The translations under genes were made by a program, and so were the position numbers. Positions 35,953-43,169 of a stretch of 64,000 nt of DNA are shown here, piece by piece; position 1 is the stretch's first letter; the number at the start of each line of letters is the position of its first letter. A model generated the notes under the pieces. The model did no database searches, was not told the origin of the DNA, and saw only the letters and a program-made list of their open reading frames with translations. Source of the DNA: MPNO01 sp965200535 (GTDB lineage Bacteria; Pseudomonadota; Alphaproteobacteria; MPNO01); NCBI GenBank assembly GCA_965200535.1, contig CBDAUF010000002.1:1240001-1304000 (forward strand). The letters are read 5' to 3'.

Positions 35953-37076
35953 CGGCCGGGGAGCCAGCAGCGAAACCGGAAGCCGAGCGTTGGGAACGCT
36001 ACGCGGCGGCGGCGGACGGGCTGCCCGAATACTGGCATCCGGCAATGCCGTCCTCCCGGCTCGGGAAAAAACCCACGGCGTGGCGGCTGCTCGGTCGAGA
36101 CCTCGTCTTCGTTCGCCATCGGGGCAAGCCCTACGCGCTCGAGGACCGTTGTCCGCACCGCCGGATCCCGCTGTCGGCCGGTCGATGCGAGTTCCCCGGC
36201 ACCATTTCCTGCATCTATCACGGCTGGACCTTCGATGTGAGCGACGGGACCCTGGTCGCCGCGCTGACCGACGGGCCGGACTCGCCGGTCCGGGGCAAGG
36301 TGCGCGTGCGAAGCTATCCGGTGGAGGAACGCTGCGGGGTGATCTGGGTGTGGACGGGGGAGGGGGCCCCGGTTCCGGTCGAGGAAGATATTCCGGAAGA
36401 GTTGCTGCGCCCCGATGCGCGGATCTACGCGCTTTACCGCGAAGCCAGGGGCGACTGGCGCTACACCGCCGAAAACGGCTTCGACGAGGCGCACGGAAAG
36501 ATGCTGCACCGCAGTTCGTACTGGGTGCTGTTTCGCCGCATGGCGGGATGGAACGAGACCGAGATCGTGCGCGGCGAGAACGACCGCTGGCTCAGCCGCT
36601 ACCAGCATTCGGTGCACGAGGACGACGATTATCCGGAGCTCGGCCGCTGGCCGCGCTTCAACTTCTGGCAGCGCCGGCGCGGGAAGGTGGCGCAGGGCTC
36701 CAACGAGCACGCGGTGTCTATCCGCCTGCCGGCCAACCTCCGCGTTCGTCAGCCCGGCCGGTCGAACTGGACGCACTACGAATGGTACACGCCGGTCGAG
36801 CGCGGGCGGTACCACTATCTCGTCTTCGCCGTCGCCTGGGTGCGCGGCTGGCGGCGCGCCGTGTGGTGGCTGCGGTACTGGGCCTATATCCTTTGGGTTC
36901 ACCACTACAACTTCAACAACCAGGATCTCTCCGTGGTGCCGCTGATGCAGGAGAGCGGTCCCGTCCGGTTGTTCCGCCCGGACGTTTCCATTTCGGCGTG
37001 GCGGCGAATGGTGGAGAACGAGGCGCGGAGCGCGTTTCCTGCCGATACGGGGGTCCCGCGCGGGACCGCCGGGTAG
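35949..37076 (+). CDS. Rieske non-heme iron oxygenase, alpha-type
   Basis: A 375-residue oxygenase. The Rieske cluster motif C-x-H-x17-C-x2-H is Cys68-Pro-His70 and Cys88-x2-His91. The mononuclear iron site has the bridging Asp179 and His182, His187 in FDEAHGKMLHRSS. A tryptophan-rich hydrophobic stretch at about residues 300-325 is unusual for soluble ring hydroxylases. It likely performs demethylation or hydroxylation of an aromatic or N-methyl substrate. No ferredoxin or reductase gene is nearby. The ATG overlaps the stop of the broken peptidase-like gene. Confidence 0.87.
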   Translation: MTAGEPAAKPEAERWERYAAAADGLPEYWHPAMPSSRLGKKPTAWRLLGRDLVFVRHRGKPYALEDRCPHRRIPLSAGRCEFPGTISCIYHGWTFDVSDGTLVAALTDGPDSPVRGKVRVRSYPVEERCGVIWVWTGEGAPVPVEEDIPEELLRPDARIYALYREARGDWRYTAENGFDEAHGKMLHRSSYWVLFRRMAGWNETEIVRGENDRWLSRYQHSVHEDDDYPELGRWPRFNFWQRRRGKVAQGSNEHAVSIRLPANLRVRQPGRSNWTHYEWYTPVERGRYHYLVFAVAWVRGWRRAVWWLRYWAYILWVHHYNFNNQDLSVVPLMQESGPVRLFRPDVSISAWRRMVENEARSAFPADTGVPRGTAG

Positions 37077-37126
37077 GCGGACGGGACGGATTCGGGTCCG
37101 AGCGCGGCAACTGTGGACGACAGTAT

Positions 37127-37154
37127 TTGACAATTGCCGGCGGACGGTGGAATT
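37127..37154 (+). promoter_or_regulatory. Candidate sigma-70 promoter of the first Liv operon
   Basis: A consensus TTGACA (37127-37132) and TGGAAT (37149-37154) are 16 bp apart, giving a start near 37161 and a 36-nt leader before the binding-protein ATG. Confidence 0.45.
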
Positions 37155-37196
37155 TGCCGGGCGAACACGATTCGCTCAATCAGACAGGGGGCAAAA

Positions 37197-38369
37197 ATGA
37201 AACTGCGAGTCGCACTAATGGCGCCGGCCTTGGCGCTGGCGGCAGCGCCGGCCCTGGCCCAGGAGAAGGAGATCAGGATCGGCTACATCAACACCTTCTC
37301 GGGCGGCGCCGCGATCTACGGCAAGCACCAGAAGGACGGGCTCGAACTCGCCCTCGACCATCTCGGCCGCAAGATGAGCGGTCTCGATGTGAAAATGATC
37401 TACGGCGACGACCAGCGGAAACCCGATGTCGGGCGGCAGCAGGCCGATAAGCTGCTGAAGAAGGACAAGGTGCATCTCGTTGCCGGCATCACCTGGTCCA
37501 ACGTTCTCGCCGCGGTGCAGAAGCGGGTGATCCGCTCCAAGAAGATCCTGATCAGCACCAACGCGGGCTGGTCGGCGATGGCCGGAAAGAACTGCAGCCC
37601 GTACTTCTTCTCGACCTCCTGGAACAACGACCAGACGCCCGAGGCCATGGGCGAACTGATGAACCAGGAAAAGCTCGACAATGTCTTTCTGATCTCGGCC
37701 AACTACCAGGCCGGCAAGGACATGCTCACCGGGTTCGAGCGGACCTACAAGGGCAAGGTCGCCGGCCGCATCCTCTACCGGCTCGGCCAGCGCGACTACC
37801 AGGCGGAGATTTCGCAGATCCGCGCGGTGAAACCCAAGGCGCTGTTCGGGTTCGTGCCGGGGCCGATGGGAATCGCCTTCATCAAGCAGTACAGGGCCGC
37901 CGGCCTCGACAAGACGGTGCCGTTCTACTCCGTCTTCACCGTGGACTACCTGACCCTGAAGGGCCACGGCAAGGCGGCGATCGGCACCTATCACACGTCC
38001 TACTGGAACAACAGTTCGGACAACCCGGCGAACAAGCGTTTCATTGCCGACTTCAAGAAAAAGTACGGCTATCACCCGTCGCAGTTCTCGGCCCAGGCGT
38101 ATGACATGCCGCTTCTGGTCGACAGCGGCGTGAAGGGGGCGAAGGGCAACCCCGACGACGTCCGCGCGATGGTGGCGGCGATGGAGAAGGCGGACTTCGC
38201 TTCGGTGCGCGGGAAGTTCGCCTACAACATCAACCACATCCCGATCCAGAATTTCTACCGGCGCGAGGTGCGTGCCGACGCCAATGGCGATCCGGAGATC
38301 GTGACCACCGGCAGGGTCTACGAGAACCACAAGGATGCGTACTACAACGAGTGCAAGATGAAGTGGTAA
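37197..38369 (+). CDS. Branched-chain-type ABC transporter binding protein
   Basis: A 390-residue type I periplasmic binding protein with a Sec signal peptide ending ALA-QEK near residue 22. The mature part starts EIRIGYINTFSGGAAIYGKHQKDGLEL, the usual Peripla_BP_6 opening. An AGGGGG site precedes the ATG at 37197; earlier in-frame starts have none. It is first in a complete cluster (binding protein, two permeases, two ATPases). The family carries amino acids but also aromatic acids, amides and urea; the island context favours an aromatic acid (inference). Confidence 0.9.
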   Translation: MKLRVALMAPALALAAAPALAQEKEIRIGYINTFSGGAAIYGKHQKDGLELALDHLGRKMSGLDVKMIYGDDQRKPDVGRQQADKLLKKDKVHLVAGITWSNVLAAVQKRVIRSKKILISTNAGWSAMAGKNCSPYFFSTSWNNDQTPEAMGELMNQEKLDNVFLISANYQAGKDMLTGFERTYKGKVAGRILYRLGQRDYQAEISQIRAVKPKALFGFVPGPMGIAFIKQYRAAGLDKTVPFYSVFTVDYLTLKGHGKAAIGTYHTSYWNNSSDNPANKRFIADFKKKYGYHPSQFSAQAYDMPLLVDSGVKGAKGNPDDVRAMVAAMEKADFASVRGKFAYNINHIPIQNFYRREVRADANGDPEIVTTGRVYENHKDAYYNECKMKW

Positions 38370-38381
38370 GCGCGGCGATGC

Positions 38382-38407
38382 GGGGCGGGGCAAGGCTGCT
38401 CCGCCCC
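38382..38407 (+). other. Stem-loop between binding-protein and permease genes
   Basis: GGGGCGG (38382-38388) pairs with CCGCCCC (38401-38407) around a 12-nt loop, directly after the binding-protein stop. No long U-run follows. Such a structure often protects the upstream message and allows more binding protein than permease. Confidence 0.55.
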
Positions 38408-38460
38408 CGTTTCCGCAGCGGCCCCGACGGCCCCCGCAACCGAATTATCCCGCCTGTTCA

Positions 38461-39384
38461 ATGACTTGGCTTTTGTTGATCGAGCAGATGCTGAACGGCG
38501 TCCAGTTCGGCGTCTTTCTGTTTCTGGTGTCCGCCGGGCTCACCCTGGTGCTCGGCATCATGAACGTCGTCAACCTGGCGCACGGTTCGCTGTTCATGCT
38601 GGGCGCCTACTACGCGGCGACCTTCTTTGCGTGGACGGGGAGTTTTCTGCTCGCCCTGGTCATCATGGTGCCGCTCGCGCTGATCAGCGGGATCGTCATC
38701 GAGATCGTGGCGCTGCGGACCATGTACGACCGCGACCACATGGACCAGGTGCTGGCGACCTTCGGGCTGATCCTGTTCTTCAACGAGTCGGTGCGTCTGG
38801 TCTGGGGGGCGGAGAGCCAACCCATGCCGGTGCCGGGCTTCCTCGACGGCAGCGTCGAAATCCTTCCCGACGCGCCCTACCCGGTCTTCCGTCTGGCGGT
38901 GATTCTGGTCGGGCTGGTCGTCGGGGCGGGGCTCTACTTTCTTATCACGCGGACGAGAATCGGCATGTTGATCCGCGCCGGCGCCAGCAACCGGGCGATG
39001 ATCGGCGCGCTCGGCGTCAACATCGCGATGCTCTACACCCTCGTCTTCGGGCTCGGAGCGATCCTCGCCGGCCTGGCGGGAACGATGGCCGGGCCGATCC
39101 AGTCGGTCGAACCCGGCATGGGCGAGGACATGCTGATCCTGGCCTTCGTGGTGATCGTGATCGGCGGTATCGGATCGATCCGGGGCGCCGTCATCGCGTC
39201 GGTGCTGATCGGCATCGTCGAGGTCGTGGGACGCTCCATCCTGCCGTTCGCGATGACCAGCTTCATGGGCGCCGATGCGGCGCAGACCGCGGGCCCCGCG
39301 GTCGCCTCGATGCTGATCTATATCCTGATGGCCGCGGTCCTGTTCTTCAAACCGGGCGGCCTGTTCCCGGCGCAGGCGGGCTGA
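38461..39384 (+). CDS. Liv-type ABC permease (LivH)
   Basis: A 307-residue permease with about eight membrane helices; LLIEQMLNGVQFGVFLFLVS opens it, and the LGxxNxxHGxxxMLGAY-like motif (ILGIMNVVNLAHGSLFMLGAYY) is diagnostic for LivH. The cytoplasmic EAA-like region contains GASNRAMIGALGVN. It follows the binding-protein gene after 91 bp and precedes LivM by 4 bp. Confidence 0.92.
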   Translation: MTWLLLIEQMLNGVQFGVFLFLVSAGLTLVLGIMNVVNLAHGSLFMLGAYYAATFFAWTGSFLLALVIMVPLALISGIVIEIVALRTMYDRDHMDQVLATFGLILFFNESVRLVWGAESQPMPVPGFLDGSVEILPDAPYPVFRLAVILVGLVVGAGLYFLITRTRIGMLIRAGASNRAMIGALGVNIAMLYTLVFGLGAILAGLAGTMAGPIQSVEPGMGEDMLILAFVVIVIGGIGSIRGAVIASVLIGIVEVVGRSILPFAMTSFMGADAAQTAGPAVASMLIYILMAAVLFFKPGGLFPAQAG

Positions 39385-39388
39385 CGCG

Positions 39389-40357
39389 ATGGTAACCCGT
39401 ATCAAACTGTTCTTCCTGTTCGCCGGTATCGTCGTCTGCGCGCTGGTTCCTCCCGTCGCAGAGGCCGCCGGCGACGATTTCTATGTCACGCTGTTCGCGC
39501 GAATCATGATCTTCGCGATCGCCGCGGTGAGCCTCGACCTGATCCTCGGTTTCGGCGGGATGATCAGTTTCGGCCACGCCGCCTATCTCGGCCTCGGCGC
39601 CTACGCGGTGGGCATCTTCTCCTTCTACGGGATCGACAACGGGTTCCTCCAGTTCGCCGTCGCCATCGTCGGATCGGCGTTGGTCGCCCTGGTTATCGGG
39701 GCGATCTGTCTGAGGACCCGGGGGATCTACTTCATCATGATCACCCTGGCCCTGACCCAGATGCTCTATTTCCTCGGCATCAGCCTCGAGGAGTACGGCG
39801 GCGACGACGGGCTGAATACCAACCGGAGCGAGTTCTTCCCCGGTTTCGACCTCTACGAGGAGGTCAATCTCTACTATCTCATTCTCTTCGTCCTGGTCGT
39901 TTCGGTGTTCCTCATGCACCGCATCATCAACTCGCGTTTCGGCATGGTGGTGCGCGGCTGTCACGCCAATGAGGACCGGATGCAGGCGATCGGGTTTCCG
40001 GTCTTCCGTTACAAGCTCGCGGCTTTCGTGATCTCCGGCACGATGTGCGGTATCGCCGGCGCGCTGCTCGCCAACCTGACCGAGTTCGTCACGCCCGAAT
40101 TCATGCACTGGTTCCGGTCGGGCGAGATCATGATCATGGTCCTCGTCGGCGGCATGGGATCGCTGTTCGGGCCCGCCTTCGGAGCGGCTGCCTACCTGCT
40201 GTTCGAGGAGTGGGTGCCGGACCTCATGGAAGCCGTCGCCGCCGGCACCGGAGAGAACTGGCATTTCATCTTCGGCCCGCTGCTGGTCATCCTCGTCCTG
40301 TTCGCGAAGCAGGGGCTGTGGGGGCTGATCCCCGATCGAAGCCGGCGCGATGGCTGA
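39389..40357 (+). CDS. Liv-type ABC permease (LivM)
   Basis: A 322-residue permease with multiple membrane helices and the LivM signature LDLILGFGGMISFGHAAYLGLGAY (from about residue 50), plus the GCHANEDRMQAIGF cytoplasmic loop. The stop overlaps the start of the ATPase gene by 8 bp, implying coupled translation. Confidence 0.92.
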   Translation: MVTRIKLFFLFAGIVVCALVPPVAEAAGDDFYVTLFARIMIFAIAAVSLDLILGFGGMISFGHAAYLGLGAYAVGIFSFYGIDNGFLQFAVAIVGSALVALVIGAICLRTRGIYFIMITLALTQMLYFLGISLEEYGGDDGLNTNRSEFFPGFDLYEEVNLYYLILFVLVVSVFLMHRIINSRFGMVVRGCHANEDRMQAIGFPVFRYKLAAFVISGTMCGIAGALLANLTEFVTPEFMHWFRSGEIMIMVLVGGMGSLFGPAFGAAAYLLFEEWVPDLMEAVAAGTGENWHFIFGPLLVILVLFAKQGLWGLIPDRSRRDG

Positions 40358-41111
40358 TCTGATTCTCACGGTCGAGGCGCTCAACAAGAGCTTCGGCGGG
40401 GTCGTCGCCACCCGCGATCTCGATTTCGAGGTCCAGCGGGGCGAGATCCATGCCGTGATCGGCCCGAACGGCGCCGGCAAGACCACGTTCGTCGCCCAAC
40501 TGTCCGGAATGCTCAAGCCCGACAGCGGGCGCATCGTCTTCGACGGCAGCGATATCACCGAGCTGTCCGCTCCGGCGCGCTCCCACGCCGGGCTCGCCCG
40601 GTCGTTCCAGATCACCAGCGTGTTCCGCAATTTCACCGCGCTCCAGAATGTCGCCCTGTCGATCCAGGCGCATTCCGGGCACAGCTTCCGGATGTGGAAG
40701 CCGGCGGCCACCGATGCGGTGCTCAACGAACCGGCGCAGGAAATTCTGGACCAGGTCGGCCTCGGCGCCCGGGCCGGGGTGCTTGCCGCCAACCTCGCGC
40801 ACGGCGAACAGCGCCAGCTCGAGATCGCGATGGCGCTCGCCACCCGCCCCAAGATGCTGTTGCTCGACGAGCCGACGGCGGGAATGGGGCCGGAGGATAC
40901 GCAGCGCATCACCCGGTTTCTCGCCGACCTCAAGGGTGCCTACTCGATGCTCCTTATCGAGCACGACATGGACACCGTCTTTGCGCTCGCCGACCGGATT
41001 ACGGTGCTGGTCTACGGCCGGGCGATCGCGACCGGCACGCCGGCCGAGATCCGGGCGAACGACGAGGTGCGCGCCGCCTATCTCGGCGAGGAGGAGTCGG
41101 AAGTTGCTTGA
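40350..41111 (+). CDS. Liv-type ABC ATPase (LivG)
   Basis: A 253-residue ATPase: Walker A GPNGAGKTT, the LivG-type LARSFQITSVFRNFTALQNV segment, a degenerate signature (NLAHGEQRQLEIA instead of LSGGQ), Walker B MLLLDEPTAGMG and H-loop IEHDMDTVF. The altered signature is common in LivG. It overlaps both neighbours, so the four transporter core genes are one translational unit. Confidence 0.92.
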   Translation: MADLILTVEALNKSFGGVVATRDLDFEVQRGEIHAVIGPNGAGKTTFVAQLSGMLKPDSGRIVFDGSDITELSAPARSHAGLARSFQITSVFRNFTALQNVALSIQAHSGHSFRMWKPAATDAVLNEPAQEILDQVGLGARAGVLAANLAHGEQRQLEIAMALATRPKMLLLDEPTAGMGPEDTQRITRFLADLKGAYSMLLIEHDMDTVFALADRITVLVYGRAIATGTPAEIRANDEVRAAYLGEEESEVA

Positions 41112-41805
41112 GGTGAACGGCCTCGAGACGGCCTACGGCGAAAGCCAGGTCCTGTTCGGCATGAGCTTCGCGGTCAGCGCGGGCGAGGTGGTCACGCTGA
41201 TGGGCCGCAACGGCATGGGCAAGACCACGACCATCCGCTCGATCATGGGGCTGGTCCCGACCAAGGCGGGCTCGATCCGCTTCGAGGGCGAGGAGGTCCG
41301 CGGCGAGCCGTCGTACAGGATCGGCCAGCGCGGGCTCGGGCTGGTGCCCGAGGGGCGCCAGATCTTTCCCAACCTGTCGGTGCGCGAAAATCTTGTCGCG
41401 ACCGCCGCCAACCGGGGCGGGAGCGCGCGTCCGTGGACGCTCGAGCGCGTGTTCGACCTGTTTCCGGGGCTTGCCGAGCGCGCCGCGAACATGGGCGCCC
41501 AACTGTCGGGCGGCGAACAGCAGATGCTGGCCATAGGGCGCGCCCTGATGACCAACCCGAAGCTCCTGATCCTCGACGAGGCGACCGAGGGACTGGCGCC
41601 GCTGATCCGGGCGGAAATCTGGAACTGCCTGTCGAACCTCAAGGCGGACGGCCAGTCGATCCTGGTGATCGACAAGAGCGTCAGCGCCCTGACCCGTATC
41701 GGCGACCGCCACTACATCGTCGAGCGCGGACGCGTTGTCTGGAACGGCGATTCGCATGCCCTGCGCACCAGCGAGGACATCCAGCACACCTATCTCGGCG
41801 TCTAG
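41104..41805 (+). CDS. Liv-type ABC ATPase (LivF)
   Basis: A 233-residue ATPase with Walker A GRNGMGKTTT, GLGLVPEGRQIFPNLSV, signature LSGGEQQ, Walker B LLILDEATEGLAP and the usual LivF length. I chose the TTG at 41104, which overlaps the LivG stop by 8 bp, has GGAGG upstream and gives the family-typical MLEVNGLETAYG. A GTG at 41113 is the alternative. Confidence 0.9.
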   Translation: MLEVNGLETAYGESQVLFGMSFAVSAGEVVTLMGRNGMGKTTTIRSIMGLVPTKAGSIRFEGEEVRGEPSYRIGQRGLGLVPEGRQIFPNLSVRENLVATAANRGGSARPWTLERVFDLFPGLAERAANMGAQLSGGEQQMLAIGRALMTNPKLLILDEATEGLAPLIRAEIWNCLSNLKADGQSILVIDKSVSALTRIGDRHYIVERGRVVWNGDSHALRTSEDIQHTYLGV

Positions 41806-41830
41806 GCGCGCGCCGCCGGCCGGCGGACGG

Positions 41831-42973
41831 TCACGGCCGGAAATGCTTGGAAAGCTGTAGCTGCTGGCCCTGATAGGCGGAGCCGATCCCGCTGCCGTAG
41901 AGCCGGTCGGCGGCGTCCGTTAGCTTGAGGTAGCGCAGCCCGCCGATGACCTGTTCGTGCTCCAGCAGGAAGGGCACGTCGTGGCTGCGCACCTCGAGCA
42001 CCGCGCGGCTGCCGTTGCCGCCCGCCTCGGACCAGCCGAACCCCGGGTCGAAGAAGCCCGCATAATGGACGCGGAACTCGCCGACCCGGGTGTCGTAGGC
42101 GATCATCTCGGCGGCGTGGTCGGGCGGTACCGTGATCGTTTCCCGGGTCGACAGGATGTAGAAGTCATCGGGGTCGAGAACGATCCCGCGCCCGCGATGG
42201 GCCTGGATGGGTTCCCAGAAATCGATCGCCTCGTAGTCCGCCACGCGGTCGATGTCGATAACCCCGGCGTGGCGCTTCGCCCGGTATCCGATGATCGTGC
42301 CGTTGCCGTTACCCTCGAGATCGAGACGGATCGGCAGCCCGCCGTCCCTGCCGGCCGCGTCGTCGTCCATCTCCGGGCGGACCAGCCCAATTTGCGCCTG
42401 CAGCAGCCTGAGCCGCGACGAGGGAATCCCCGGTGTGCCGCGGTGCAGGCGAATCTGGCTCAATCTGCTCCCGGTGCGCACCAGGATGGAGAAGGTGCGG
42501 GGCGAGACCTCGGCGTAGAGACGGCCGCTGTAGCCGCGCGCGACGGCGTCGAAACGGTTCGAACGGTCGGTGATCAGGCGGGTGAACACATCGAGCCGGC
42601 CGGTGGAACTCTTCGGGTTGGCAAACGCCCCGATTCTCTGGTCGAGAGCGAGATGCTCGAGCAGGGGCACGATATAGACGCAGCCGCGTTCCAGAACCGC
42701 CCCGTCGTCGAGGTCGATCTCGTGCATCCCCAGCGCCTCGATCTTCTCCAGGACGGTGGAGTCGGGCCCCGGCAGGAAACTCGCGCGAACCCGGTAGGCG
42801 ACCGGTCCGAGCCGCAGGTCGAGGCTCGCCGGCTGGATCAGGTCCTTGGTGATTTCCTCTCTCGCCTGGATCGTCTTGTCGCGGATCAGCGCTTCGATTG
42901 TCTGCGAGGGAAAGATTCCCGTCCGCGACGACGAGGCGGCGCCGTCGGTCGGAAAGAGAGCTTCGGAATTCAC
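41831..42973 (-). CDS. dcd: 2'-Deoxycytidine 5'-triphosphate deaminase, double-length type
   Basis: A 380-residue protein of the alphaproteobacterial dCTP deaminase family, about twice the length of E. coli Dcd because two dUTPase-fold halves are joined. Visible are LIQPASLDLRLGPVAYRV, ANPKSSTGRLDVFTRL (the conserved SSxGR motif) and, in the second half, HYAGFFDPGFGW. It makes dUTP from dCTP for thymidylate synthesis. A GTG at 42973 is taken as start. It is a housekeeping gene inside the catabolic island, convergent with the transporter operon and divergent from the aryl-CoA monooxygenase. Confidence 0.9.
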   Translation of the reverse strand: MNSEALFPTDGAASSSRTGIFPSQTIEALIRDKTIQAREEITKDLIQPASLDLRLGPVAYRVRASFLPGPDSTVLEKIEALGMHEIDLDDGAVLERGCVYIVPLLEHLALDQRIGAFANPKSSTGRLDVFTRLITDRSNRFDAVARGYSGRLYAEVSPRTFSILVRTGSRLSQIRLHRGTPGIPSSRLRLLQAQIGLVRPEMDDDAAGRDGGLPIRLDLEGNGNGTIIGYRAKRHAGVIDIDRVADYEAIDFWEPIQAHRGRGIVLDPDDFYILSTRETITVPPDHAAEMIAYDTRVGEFRVHYAGFFDPGFGWSEAGGNGSRAVLEVRSHDVPFLLEHEQVIGGLRYLKLTDAADRLYGSGIGSAYQGQQLQLSKHFRP

Positions 42974-43085
42974 CGTCTGGCGCCCCCGGACTGGACACAC
43001 TTGCGCCGTTGCGGGCGCGCCCCTGCAGGGTAGCCGTTCCCGAGGGGCGGTCAAAGACCCGGGCGCGGTGAACCGGCGAATATGG

Positions 43086-43137
43086 TTTAGGTCTAAAATA
43101 AATTGCCTTCCGCGGAAAATTAGTTTAGATGTAAAAC
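43086..43137. promoter_or_regulatory. Tandem palindromic operator-like sites before the aryl-CoA monooxygenase
   Basis: In a sharp AT-rich patch, TTTAGGTCTAAAAT (43086-43099) and TTTAGATGTAAAAC (43124-43137) share TTTAG-N3-TAAAA at 38-bp spacing. The first contains a perfect inverted repeat, TTTAG-GT-CTAAA. A weak promoter TTGCCT (43103-43108) - 17 bp - TAGATG (43126-43131) lies between and over the second site. The size and symmetry suit a dimeric MarR- or similar-type regulator. The gene for it is not in this window. Confidence 0.55.
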
Positions 43138-43169
43138 AATTGGATGCCGCTGGGCGGGAGAGGAAGGCG

